Shown one piece after another: positions 7,553-15,577 of a DNA stretch of 47,031 bases (position 1 is its first letter; each line of letters opens with the position of its first letter). The stretch spans positions 1 through 47,031 of the forward strand of contig JAEWEN010000121.1 in assembly GCA_023389275.1 (NCBI GenBank). Reading direction: 5' to 3'. A program made the position numbers and the translations under genes. A model generated the notes under the pieces. That model did no database searches, was not told the DNA's origin, and saw only the letters and a list, made by a program, of their open reading frames with translations. This DNA comes from Bacillota bacterium. GTDB taxonomy: Bacteria; Bacillota; Clostridia; Clostridiales; Caloramatoraceae.

Positions 7553-9210
7553 TGATTTTTAAGTTTACTTTTTCTTTTTCTTTTGTCTATATACATATTA
7601 CTATCTGCCTTTTCAAACACAACATAAATATCGTCTTCACCATTGTAAAATCCAAACCCTGATGATATACTAAGTCCCCTTGAGTTATCTAGATTCATTC
7701 TTTCAATTATTCTTTCTATTTCTCTGTTACATTCTATAATATCTTCTTCACATTTTCCTCTACATATAACAGCAAACTCATCTCCGCCTATTCTATAAAC
7801 TGTTCCTATTTTTTTATAAGCTTTTTTAATAACAGCAGCAGAGAGCATTATCATTTTATCTCCCTCAGCATGTCCATCTGAGTCATTTATAAGTTTTAGA
7901 TTATCAAGGTCTAAAATTATTATAGCAATATTATCTTCATATTTAAGATTTTTATTTATGTTATACATTTCTTCTTCAAAAGCCCTTTTATTATAAAGTC
8001 CTGTTGTTGTATCTGTATAAGCCATATTTAATAAAACGCTACTTCTTATTTTTTCATGACTTAGTTTTATTATATATCTTCCTACACCAGTACATAGAAT
8101 TAACATAAATATTAAAATTCCTATTTTATGAAAGCCTAACATTTCCTTATTTGTTACAACATAAAAACAAAAAACATCTATTAGAGTAAATATTACTACC
8201 ATAAAGAACCCTAAAGTAAATAATTTATATTCATTATCCTTATACTTTACATCTTTTATTAAAGAATAAAGTACTATAAATATAGATATAATTAAAATTA
8301 CATGATATATTCTCAGCAGCATATGAAGTTCTACTAACCCTAATAATTGAAGTAATAGTGAAGTAGTTAAAAATGCTGTAAATACTCCTGCTATAAACCT
8401 TATTAAACTTAAATTTTTTATATCATATGTTGTAATTATAAGTACACATATAGGTATAGGTATACTGTAAAAGCTAGCATATTCTAATATATACCCTAAG
8501 GTAGAGTTGTTATATAAAATCTGCCAAATATTATTTGTACATATAAGCCATATTCCATAGGTAATAAAAAATGCTCCTATTCCTAAAACATTTAAGTAAT
8601 TTTTACTTGCTGAAAATGCTGATAAAAATATACTTATAAATACTACTCCTAGAAAAACAATAGATACCCCTAAAATACTATCTAAACCTTTTTCTTTTAT
8701 AGCATTTAAAATATGTGCTTCTTTGCCTCCAAGTTTTATACTTTCTATTTCACCTTTGCTTTGTGGATATACAGAAGATACCTCTATTATTATTTCCTTA
8801 GCTTCTTCATACCTTGATACGTCTATAACATCTAATCCTCGACCTCTTGAAAGAACCCTTCTCCCCTTTGAATCTAATTTACTATTATATACTTGTTCTC
8901 CATCTATAAAAACTCTAATATCCTTCATATAACTTTTTATAAAAATGCTTTCAGAACCTGCCATAATAGGCAAAACATTTTTAAGATATACTACAGTATC
9001 TTTATCCTTATATTCTGGCTGCCAAGGTAATTCTACAGCTCTTTCTGTTAAGTCTTTATTTGTATAATATGTCCAGCTGCTAAAATCCCTTGTAAAAGAA
9101 CTTACCAAAGGATTTGGTCTTAAAAGTGATGTACTTATTACAAGTGCAATTGTCATTAGTATACAAGACACTATACACGTTATAAAAATCCTATAACCCC
9201 TTTTCATCAT
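7537..9210 (-). CDS. Membrane-bound GGDEF-domain diguanylate cyclase
   Basis: A 557-residue predicted diguanylate cyclase. An N-terminal membrane anchor (IFITCIVSCILMTIALVIS) is followed by an extracellular domain of about 150 residues, a block of seven or eight membrane helices (about 180-390), and a cytosolic GGDEF domain from about 400. The signature GGDEF is intact at residues 475-479, with DLDNLKLINDSDGHAEGD upstream. The usual inhibitory RxxD site five residues before the signature is not evident. The layout resembles 7TM-DISM sensors, which read an extracellular ligand. I chose the ATG at 9210 because GAAAGGATG precedes it; an upstream in-frame ATG at 9252 has no ribosome site. Ligand unknown. 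Confidence 0.88.
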   Translation of the reverse strand: MMKRGYRIFITCIVSCILMTIALVISTSLLRPNPLVSSFTRDFSSWTYYTNKDLTERAVELPWQPEYKDKDTVVYLKNVLPIMAGSESIFIKSYMKDIRVFIDGEQVYNSKLDSKGRRVLSRGRGLDVIDVSRYEEAKEIIIEVSSVYPQSKGEIESIKLGGKEAHILNAIKEKGLDSILGVSIVFLGVVFISIFLSAFSASKNYLNVLGIGAFFITYGIWLICTNNIWQILYNNSTLGYILEYASFYSIPIPICVLIITTYDIKNLSLIRFIAGVFTAFLTTSLLLQLLGLVELHMLLRIYHVILIISIFIVLYSLIKDVKYKDNEYKLFTLGFFMVVIFTLIDVFCFYVVTNKEMLGFHKIGILIFMLILCTGVGRYIIKLSHEKIRSSVLLNMAYTDTTTGLYNKRAFEEEMYNINKNLKYEDNIAIIILDLDNLKLINDSDGHAEGDKMIMLSAAVIKKAYKKIGTVYRIGGDEFAVICRGKCEEDIIECNREIERIIERMNLDNSRGLSISSGFGFYNGEDDIYVVFEKADSNMYIDKRKRKSKLKNQLPLV

Positions 9211-9356
9211 ACATCCTTTCTTAGCTAATGAATTATACATTATATTATACATTTATTTCCTTTATTTTTAAATCATTAAATGTAAATTTACATATAATAT
9301 ATTAAATATATGCTTTTTCTGTTTAAAAATTCTCATACAAGTAGTTATTTTAAACG

Positions 9357-9391
9357 AAAAAAGAGTAATAGTTATCCTATTACTCTTTTTT
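9357..9391. terminator. Terminator of the feo operon
   Basis: GAGTAATA pairs with TATTACTC around a 7-nt loop, with six A on the left and six T on the right. It lies just past the small feo-associated gene. Confidence 0.8.
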
Positions 9392-9395
9392 ATCG

Positions 9396-9557
9396 TCACT
9401 TTTTATCATTTGACGAGCACTTATTTTTATGTGAACATCCACCACATCCAGACTCGCATCCACAAAAATTCCCTGATTTTGCTTTATTTATTTTTTTACG
9501 TATAACCCATATAGAATATAAAACTATACATACTATAATAAGGATTGTTGCTATCAT
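9396..9557 (-). CDS. FeoB-associated Cys-rich membrane protein
   Basis: A 53-residue protein. It has one N-terminal membrane helix (residues 2-19, MIATILIIVCIVLYSIW) followed by a basic stretch (RKKINKAK) and a cysteine-rich tail with the pattern CGCESGCGGC...C. This pattern and its place directly after feoB match the small FeoB-associated Cys-rich proteins of anaerobes, thought to aid ferrous iron uptake. A ribosome site AAGGAAGTG precedes the ATG. The gap after the feoB stop is 12 bp, so it is part of the feo operon. Confidence 0.88.
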   Translation of the reverse strand: MIATILIIVCIVLYSIWVIRKKINKAKSGNFCGCESGCGGCSHKNKCSSNDKK

Positions 9558-9569
9558 ATAATCACTTCC

Positions 9570-11609
9570 TTATATAAATAGTGACCCTACTTGATAAATA
9601 AGTGTTGAAACTGCAAATGCTACAAACAATTGGAAAACAACTGCAAATCCAGTCCATTTCCAAGATCCAGTTTCCTTTTTAATTGTTGCAACAGCTGCTG
9701 CACAAGGTACATATAAAAGACAAAATACCATTAAAGAATATGCATTTAATGCTGTAAATCCAACTCCTCCAAGAATTGTTGCCATTGTTGCCATTCCAGC
9801 TGCTGAGCTAATATTACCTACACCATAAAGTACACTTACACTTGAAACTACTATTTCTTTAGCTGCAATACCTGATATTAAAGCAACTGCTATTTGCCAG
9901 TATCCAAGTCCTGCTGGTGAAAGTATAGGCTCTAGTGCCTTTCCTATATATGCACCAAAACTATTTGACATATTGTCTGTCATTCCATTTGGTCCAAAGT
10001 TTAAAACTACCCATATAATAATTGATGCTACAAATATAGTAGTTCCTGCTTTTGATAAGTATCCTTTTACCTTTTCCCAAACATATATACCTATAGTTCT
10101 AGCATTAGGAGCTTTATACTCTGGAAGTTCTATTAAAAGTGTGTGAGTTTTTTTACTTTTACTAAATAAATTCATAATAAATGCTATTAAAATAGCTACA
10201 ATAACACCTATTAAATACATTGAGTAAGCAACTATCATTGCATGTGATTCAAAAAACATTTGTGAAAACAGTATATATATTGGAAGTCTAGCGCTACATG
10301 ACATAAATGGAGTTATTAAAATAGTTTTTAATCTATCCTTTGGATCTTCAAGTGCACGTGATGCCATAACAGCAGGTACAGTACATCCAAATCCTAAAAG
10401 CATAGGTATAAATGCTCTTCCAGATAGACCCATTTTACTCATAAGTCCATCCATTACATAAGCAACCCTTGCCATATATCCACTATCCTCTAGTATTCCA
10501 AGAGCTATAAATAATATGAATATATTAGGTAGAAAAGTTAAAACTCCTCCAACCCCAGCTATAATACCGTCTACAACTAATGAAGTAATTACATGATTAA
10601 CATTTAAAGCTTCTAAAGAATTAAAAACAAATCCACTAAAAGCATCAAGACCTGTTTCAAATATTCCTTTTAAAGCATCTCCTATTGTAAATGTTAAGAA
10701 AAATACTAGTGCCATAATACCTAAAAATATAGGAAGACCAAATATTTTATGTGTTAAAACCGAATCTACCTTATCAGTTGCATCTGATTTAGCATTTTTA
10801 TTTATTAAACATTCATCTATTATTTCTTCTATAAAATTATATTTTTCATTTATAATATCTACTTCATAATTTCTATCAATAATATCCTCTAAGTCTAAAG
10901 GATACTTTTCCATTATTTCCTCATCCATTTCAAGAAACTTAATAGCATGCCATCTTGGATTAATAACATCTTTATATTTATCAGTTAATCTTTTAGATAT
11001 AATTTCTATTTTCTCTTCTATTAAATTACTATAAACAAGAGGATATCCTTTTTCATGATCATGATTATGAATCTCATCATGATGGTGTTCTAAAACCTTT
11101 GTTTCTATACTTTTATCCTTATGATGTGAAACAGCATGCATTAAAACATCAAGTCCTGTTTTCTTTCTAGCTGAAACAGGAATAACAGGAATTCCAAGCA
11201 TTTCTGGAAGTCTATGTGTATCTATTTCCATTCCACGCTCCTGTACAATATCCATCATATTTAAAGCAAGTATTACTGGTTTTCCAAGTTCAATTAATTG
11301 AAGAGTTAAGTATAGGTTTTTCTCTAAGGAAGAAGCATCTGCTACATCTACAATAACATCAACTTCATCTTCTAATATATATTGTCTAGATAGTTTTTCT
11401 TCCATAGTATAAGAAGTTAAACTATATATACCAGGTAAATCTACTAGCTTAAAATTTTCATTATGATATTTAAAGGCCCCCTCTTTTTTCTCAACAGTAA
11501 CACCAGGCCAGTTAGCAACCTTAAGTTTTGCACCTGTATAAGCATTAAAAAGAGTAGTTTTTCCACAGTTAGGATTTCCTATAAAAGCTACGTTTATATC
11601 ATTTTTCAT
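9570..11609 (-). CDS. feoB: Ferrous iron transporter FeoB
   Basis: A 679-residue Fe2+ transporter of the inner membrane. The N-terminal GTPase domain has G1 GNPNCGKT (11-18), the DLPGIYSLT G3 region, and NMMD (G4). A helical spacer domain follows, with a His-rich insert (HHHDEIHNHDHEKG, near residue 180) that may bind metal. The membrane domain carries the two gate regions, including GFGCTVPAVMASRAL and PFMSCSARLPIY with its conserved cysteines. Length is typical. The ATG overlaps the feoA stop by 4 nt (ATGA), indicating translational coupling. Expected to be repressed by Fur under iron-replete conditions. Confidence 0.96.
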   Translation of the reverse strand: MKNDINVAFIGNPNCGKTTLFNAYTGAKLKVANWPGVTVEKKEGAFKYHNENFKLVDLPGIYSLTSYTMEEKLSRQYILEDEVDVIVDVADASSLEKNLYLTLQLIELGKPVILALNMMDIVQERGMEIDTHRLPEMLGIPVIPVSARKKTGLDVLMHAVSHHKDKSIETKVLEHHHDEIHNHDHEKGYPLVYSNLIEEKIEIISKRLTDKYKDVINPRWHAIKFLEMDEEIMEKYPLDLEDIIDRNYEVDIINEKYNFIEEIIDECLINKNAKSDATDKVDSVLTHKIFGLPIFLGIMALVFFLTFTIGDALKGIFETGLDAFSGFVFNSLEALNVNHVITSLVVDGIIAGVGGVLTFLPNIFILFIALGILEDSGYMARVAYVMDGLMSKMGLSGRAFIPMLLGFGCTVPAVMASRALEDPKDRLKTILITPFMSCSARLPIYILFSQMFFESHAMIVAYSMYLIGVIVAILIAFIMNLFSKSKKTHTLLIELPEYKAPNARTIGIYVWEKVKGYLSKAGTTIFVASIIIWVVLNFGPNGMTDNMSNSFGAYIGKALEPILSPAGLGYWQIAVALISGIAAKEIVVSSVSVLYGVGNISSAAGMATMATILGGVGFTALNAYSLMVFCLLYVPCAAAVATIKKETGSWKWTGFAVVFQLFVAFAVSTLIYQVGSLFI

Positions 11610-11851
11610 ATCATCCCACCTTCTACCTTTATGCCTCTTGCAATTTCTTTTCCCGCTGCAAATCTAGTGCCACGAAATTTAAAAATTACAGAACCATTTC
11701 TTTTGTGATTTAAAACTTCAATGCTAGTTCCCTTAGTAAGACCTAACATTTGTAATCTTCTTTTAATGTTTGGCTCTAATTCTATATTTTCTACAATATA
11801 CTTATTACCAATTTCCCCATTTAATAAGTCCATATTCTTCTCCCTTTCCAA
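11606..11851 (-). CDS. feoA: Ferrous iron transport protein FeoA
   Basis: An 81-residue cytosolic SH3-like protein that supports FeoB. Typical features are LNGEIGNKYIVENI, the RLQMLGLTKGTSIEVL loop and a basic FKFRGTRFAAGKEIA end. It is the first gene of feoA-feoB-small partner. The start ATG has GGAAAGGGAGAA upstream. A promoter with a predicted Fur box lies 37-92 bp upstream. Confidence 0.93.
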   Translation of the reverse strand: MEREKNMDLLNGEIGNKYIVENIELEPNIKRRLQMLGLTKGTSIEVLNHKRNGSVIFKFRGTRFAAGKEIARGIKVEGGMI

Positions 11852-11887
11852 TAAGTATTTACCTATACAAAATCCATCTTAATAGTA

Positions 11888-11916
11888 AATATAAAACTTT
11901 AACATTTGTTTGTCAA
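11888..11916 (-). promoter_or_regulatory. feo operon sigma-A-type promoter
   Basis: On the minus strand the -35 is TTGACA (11911-11916, perfect) and the -10 is TATATT (11888-11893), with a 17-bp spacer. It is well placed upstream of feoA. Confidence 0.75.
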
Positions 11917-11943
11917 TGATTTTGATAATAGTTTTCAAAATCA
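11917..11943 (-). promoter_or_regulatory. Predicted Fur operator upstream of feoA
   Basis: A 9-9-9 inverted repeat, TGATTTTGA - 9 nt - TCAAAATCA. Within it, TGAAAACTATTATCA (minus strand, 11923-11937) matches most positions of the Fur 7-1-7 consensus TGATAATNATTATCA. It abuts the -35, where bound repressor would block RNA polymerase. Confidence 0.65.
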
Positions 11944-11960
11944 TAATAAATTTAGCATAT

Positions 11961-11990
11961 TTGATTAGATATTATTATTTAATGTAAAAT
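11961..11990 (+). promoter_or_regulatory. Candidate promoter for the 215-residue membrane protein gene
   Basis: TTGATT (11961-11966) and TAAAAT (11985-11990) are separated by 18 bp, 48 bp before the start codon. Confidence 0.5.
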
Positions 11991-12037
11991 ATTCTTGTAG
12001 GACACTTTAATAATTTATATAAAAAGGGAGAATTTAC

Positions 12038-12685
12038 ATGAAAAATATTTGTACCATTATTAGCACAATTAGTTTAATTTCTTTAATTGTTACATTAACT
12101 ATTACATCTTTAAACAAACGTAAAAACCCACCTAAATCTATTCCTAAAGTTGAAAGACTTAATGTTGTATTTGCTGCTATATTTATTGTCTCTCTAATAG
12201 CTACATACTTTATACCTAGCAGTAATGTAGAAAGCACAAATAACAATACTATAATTCAGCAAAAACCTTTAGATGCAGAAACTATTAATAAAATGCAAAA
12301 TGAAATAAAAACATTAATGGAAGGTGCAGATAACAACAAAATAAAAACTATCTTATTAAATGAAGCTGAACATATAAACTTAATGCAAAGCGCAGTAGAT
12401 GAAAATAAAAGTAAAAAAAGTGACTTAAAAATAGTAATAGACAAATGCGCCCTTCTTTCAAAGGAAGGACAATATAGATTAAATGAAATGCAAAAATACA
12501 TAAAAGATAATAACCTTAAAAACTATGCAAAGCATATAGAAAATGCATACTCTTATTATAGAGAAGCTATGGTTTATGCTTTTAGAAATGCTGAAGCGTC
12601 TAACAAGCAAAACTTTGATAAGTACATAGAAAATGCTAACAAAGCTAAAGAACTTTGCAGCACAGTAAAATCAAACTTAAAGTAA
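12038..12685 (+). CDS. Membrane-anchored helical protein of unknown function
   Basis: A 215-residue protein that I do not recognise. Two membrane helices (residues about 3-23 and 45-63) flank a short basic, proline-rich loop (NKRKNPPKSIPKVER). The remaining 150 residues are polar, strongly helical and probably outside the cell, given the positive-inside rule. They contain heptad-like runs (INKMQNEIKTLMEG; YRLNEMQKYIKDNN). No catalytic motif is seen. The ribosome site AAAGGGAG precedes the ATG. It is monocistronic, ending at its own terminator, and divergent from feoA. Confidence 0.7.
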   Translation: MKNICTIISTISLISLIVTLTITSLNKRKNPPKSIPKVERLNVVFAAIFIVSLIATYFIPSSNVESTNNNTIIQQKPLDAETINKMQNEIKTLMEGADNNKIKTILLNEAEHINLMQSAVDENKSKKSDLKIVIDKCALLSKEGQYRLNEMQKYIKDNNLKNYAKHIENAYSYYREAMVYAFRNAEASNKQNFDKYIENANKAKELCSTVKSNLK

Positions 12686-12707
12686 AAGGTAGCAAATGCT
12701 GCCTTTT
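12684..12707 (+). terminator. Terminator
   Basis: AAAAGGTAGC and GCTGCCTTTT pair (one G-T wobble) around AAAT, ending in a T-run, right after the 215-residue membrane protein gene. Confidence 0.75.
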
Positions 12708-12838
12708 TAACATTTTATAAGAATACTTCCAATGTGTTGTATTTAGCATATCCCCTATCTATAATTAATATCAGTATGTGTAAATTCAAGTAGTATTGTG
12801 TAATTATATTAATTTTTTCTACAAAAGGGGGATTAAAA

Positions 12839-13729
12839 ATGAATAATACCTTTATACGAGGCATGATTTTATGCATTGTAGGTGCTTCATTTTGGGGGAT
12901 ATCAGGTACCTTTGGACAAATGCTTTTTAATGAAAAAGGATTTACACCTGATTGGCTTGTTACTATTAGACTTTTAATTGCAGGAATTATAATGCTTTTA
13001 ATAAGTTATAAAAAACACAAAACTAAAACCTTTGATATATTAAAGGATAAAAAAGACTTAATTCAATTACTTATTTTTTCAATAATAGGAATGATGGCGG
13101 TTCAGTATACTTATTTTGTTTCCATAACATATTCAAATGCTGCTACTGCAACTATACTTCAATACTTAGGTCCTATTATTATAATTATTTATATGTCTTT
13201 AAAAAATAGGAAACTTCCTACACCTACTGAATTTATAGCTGTAGTTTTTGCAATGATAGGAACATTTTTACTTGTAACCCATGGAGATATTACAAAACTT
13301 GCTATATCTCCAAAAGCTTTAATATGGGGAATTTCATCTGCATTTGCCTTAGCTTTTTATACAGTTTATCCATTTGAATTACTTAAAAAATGGGAGTCAT
13401 CTATAATTATAGGTTGGAGTATGTTTATAGGAGGAATTGCACTAAGCTTTAAACAGCAACCTTGGGATTTTACAGGAGTATTTGATTATAAGGCACTATT
13501 ACTTTTAGGATTTATTATAATATTTGGTACATTAATAGCCTTTTTCTCATACCTTGATAGTTTAAAATACATAGGTGCAACTAGAGCAAGTTTATTTTCC
13601 TGTGTAGAGCCGCTTTCAGCAGCTTTTTTCTCTATTATTCTTTTAAATATCCAATTTACCTTAATGGACTGGATAGGATTTATATGTATAATAGCAACAA
13701 TATTTATTCTTTCTACCAAAAGATCTTAA
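12839..13729 (+). CDS. EamA family drug/metabolite transporter
   Basis: A 296-residue permease with ten predicted membrane helices in two EamA repeats (residues about 8-135 and 155-292). Typical sequences are GASFWGISGTFGQ at the start, SITYSNAATATILQYLGPI at the end of repeat one, and YLDSLKYIGATRASLFSCVEPLSAAFFS in repeat two. These proteins export or import small metabolites; the substrate is not predictable. The ATG follows AAAAGGGGGA. It is flanked by terminators and stands alone. Confidence 0.9.
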   Translation: MNNTFIRGMILCIVGASFWGISGTFGQMLFNEKGFTPDWLVTIRLLIAGIIMLLISYKKHKTKTFDILKDKKDLIQLLIFSIIGMMAVQYTYFVSITYSNAATATILQYLGPIIIIIYMSLKNRKLPTPTEFIAVVFAMIGTFLLVTHGDITKLAISPKALIWGISSAFALAFYTVYPFELLKKWESSIIIGWSMFIGGIALSFKQQPWDFTGVFDYKALLLLGFIIIFGTLIAFFSYLDSLKYIGATRASLFSCVEPLSAAFFSIILLNIQFTLMDWIGFICIIATIFILSTKRS

Positions 13730-13735
13730 TAACTA

Positions 13736-13762
13736 AAGCCTGCCTAATATTAGGTAGGCTTT
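13736..13762. terminator. Bidirectional terminator
   Basis: AAGCCTGCCTAAT and ATTAGGTAGGCTT pair with one wobble, with A/T runs on both flanks, between convergent genes. Confidence 0.75.
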
Positions 13763-13779
13763 TAAAACCTTAATATATT

Positions 13780-14778
13780 TTACACTTTTATAATCTCTTT
13801 TTGGGTAACCATAACCCAGGAAAAAAGTTCAACCTCTATACTTCCATTAAAACCTTTAGGCACTGGTCTTAATATACATACACGATTTTTATAACCATTA
13901 GGACCTATTTCATCCTTTGGTTTTAAAAACATTACTGATAAGCTTTCTTTGTTTTCAGGTTCTTTATTTAAAAATTCTTTATCATAAAAATTTAATTGAA
14001 CATCATCTACTGTTTCATATTCTATTACAGCTAAATTCATATTTTCAGGACATAAATCTTTTAGATTTTCAAAATACTCATTTTTTATTTCATCTATTTT
14101 CTCCTTAGAAAGCATACTTATATTATTAAAATAATTTTCTGCTTCTTTCCATATGTCGTATTCATATACATTATTAATGTAGAAATACCTATTTACATTT
14201 GTAATTCCATCATAAAAGCATATTTTTTCTTTACTTAAGCCTTCTCCCATACTTAGCTTAAAGTCTTTATTAACAAGTATTTCTTTTGGGCACTCTTCTA
14301 TATTAAGTATAATATTAAGATCCTTAGATAACTCTACTTTAGGAAATTTCTCTTTTCTTTTTTGTTCATAATAATATATAAATATATTTGAAGGGTTTTC
14401 ATTTTCAAAAACAGATATATCTATTCCCTTTTCCAGAAAATGCTGTAAATACATTCCTCCTTCAATTGAATCATTTAAAATATTAATCCCACATGAAGAC
14501 GAAAATGTCATAGTTTTGTTTTGAATTTCTAAACTTGATATAAATATATCTGAGTGTAGATTACTACATATATTATTTATCATTTCCTCTTTATTAGTTA
14601 AATGCTTTTTATCTATATTGTTATAACTACTTTTTATACAACTCATTATCCAAAACCTATTTTTATTTTTTTCCTTTGTTATACTCATTAAAATAGATTT
14701 AATTCCCTTAATATATAAAACCTTATTTATTAGAATCTCCTTGCTAGGTGAAATCATTAGATTCTTAAAACCTTTCAT
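13780..14778 (-). CDS. Hypothetical protein, 332 residues
   Basis: Not recognised. It is a soluble-looking protein without signal peptide or membrane helix, rich in Asn, Lys, Glu and Ile. Mid-protein there is an FSSSCGINILND segment. The C-terminal third ends in a beta-rich stretch (NRVCILRPVPKGFNGSIEVELFSWVMV) that looks like a compact domain. No active-site motif was identified. The ribosome site GGGGGAT lies about 10 nt before the ATG. It is monocistronic and flanked by terminators on both sides. Confidence 0.65.
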   Translation of the reverse strand: MKGFKNLMISPSKEILINKVLYIKGIKSILMSITKEKNKNRFWIMSCIKSSYNNIDKKHLTNKEEMINNICSNLHSDIFISSLEIQNKTMTFSSSCGINILNDSIEGGMYLQHFLEKGIDISVFENENPSNIFIYYYEQKRKEKFPKVELSKDLNIILNIEECPKEILVNKDFKLSMGEGLSKEKICFYDGITNVNRYFYINNVYEYDIWKEAENYFNNISMLSKEKIDEIKNEYFENLKDLCPENMNLAVIEYETVDDVQLNFYDKEFLNKEPENKESLSVMFLKPKDEIGPNGYKNRVCILRPVPKGFNGSIEVELFSWVMVTQKEIIKV

Positions 14779-14860
14779 AAAAAACTTATCCCCCTAAATA
14801 AAATATTCTAATTTATTATAAAGAATTTTTAGAATATTTTCAAATTTAAAAGAAATAAAT

Positions 14861-14892
14861 AAAAAAGGTATTCAAATTGAATACCTTTTTTA
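14861..14892. terminator. Bidirectional terminator downstream of the BclA-like gene
   Basis: GGTATTC and GAATACC pair around AAATT, with long A-runs and T-runs on both sides. Confidence 0.85.
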
Positions 14893-14896
14893 TTTA

Positions 14897-15502
14897 TTAA
14901 ATCTCTAGTATATTTATTGACCCTGCTATAGCAGTTACATTTAAACCATTAAACCCTGTTATAATAGCTTGTATGCTTTGTACTGTATTTCTTGGAACAG
15001 TTACATAAGCATAAAGTGTTGCTGTAAAAAGATCACTTGAAGTTGGCACTGGTGCATTTATATCTGTTCCTATCATAGATACAGATGCAAGTGAGCTTGT
15101 TCCACCTACTCTTATTTGTAAAGTTGGATTAACAGGATCTCCTGCTGCTACTGGAGATGGAATATTAAGACTTGCACTAACCTGCACTAAATAGGTTTTA
15201 CCTCCAGTTAAATTAAAAGCTGTTGAACCAAATGGTGTAATGTTTTTTCCACCTGCACCTGTAAGGCTATTAAACTGTAGTGTAATATCTCCTGTTTGTG
15301 TACCAGTTGGAGCATTAGCAGTAGCTGCTAAAAAATTAGGATTGTTTCTTTTTTCCTTTTTGTCACATTCCCATTTATAATAGTTATAATCATTGCCTAG
15401 GCAGCAACGTCTACTGTTATACCCTTCTCTACTCCAGTAATCTTCATTGCTTCTAAACGCCTCATCAAAATTACTTGGACCACTAAAATAAGATTTTCCC
15501 AT
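14897..15502 (-). CDS. Putative spore-surface protein with BclA-like C-terminal domain
   Basis: A 201-residue protein. The first 55 residues are polar, aromatic and contain a Cys-Cys pair (YNSRRCCLGNDYNYY). From about residue 57 it becomes a glycine/threonine/alanine-rich beta domain with phrases typical of the trimeric jelly-roll at the C terminus of exosporium collagen-like proteins: AFNLTGGKTYLVQVSASL and TLYAYVTVPRNTVQSIQAII. There is no collagen Gly-x-y repeat and no signal peptide, as is common for spore coat or exosporium proteins assembled from the mother cell. The ribosome site AGGAGG is strong. Spore localisation is inferred. A hairpin terminator sits 10 nt before the ribosome site. 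Confidence 0.55.
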   Translation of the reverse strand: MGKSYFSGPSNFDEAFRSNEDYWSREGYNSRRCCLGNDYNYYKWECDKKEKRNNPNFLAATANAPTGTQTGDITLQFNSLTGAGGKNITPFGSTAFNLTGGKTYLVQVSASLNIPSPVAAGDPVNPTLQIRVGGTSSLASVSMIGTDINAPVPTSSDLFTATLYAYVTVPRNTVQSIQAIITGFNGLNVTAIAGSINILEI

Positions 15503-15524
15503 ATATATACCTCCTAAAATGCTT

Positions 15525-15543
15525 AAAAAAGAGTCTGCTCTTT
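15525..15543 (-). terminator. Hairpin between the EAL gene and the BclA-like gene
   Basis: On the minus strand AAAGAG-CAGA-CTCTTT is followed by TTTT. It can end the phosphodiesterase transcript; because it lies just before the next ribosome site it could also attenuate read-through. Confidence 0.55.
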
Positions 15544-15577
15544 CTCAGTGCCATTTTATTCAGACAATATATTTATG

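Noticed and set aside
9310..9561. 83-codon plus-strand frame over the end of the feo operon
   Set aside because: It is antisense to the clear 53-residue FeoB-associated Cys-rich gene, crosses the terminator and lacks a ribosome site.
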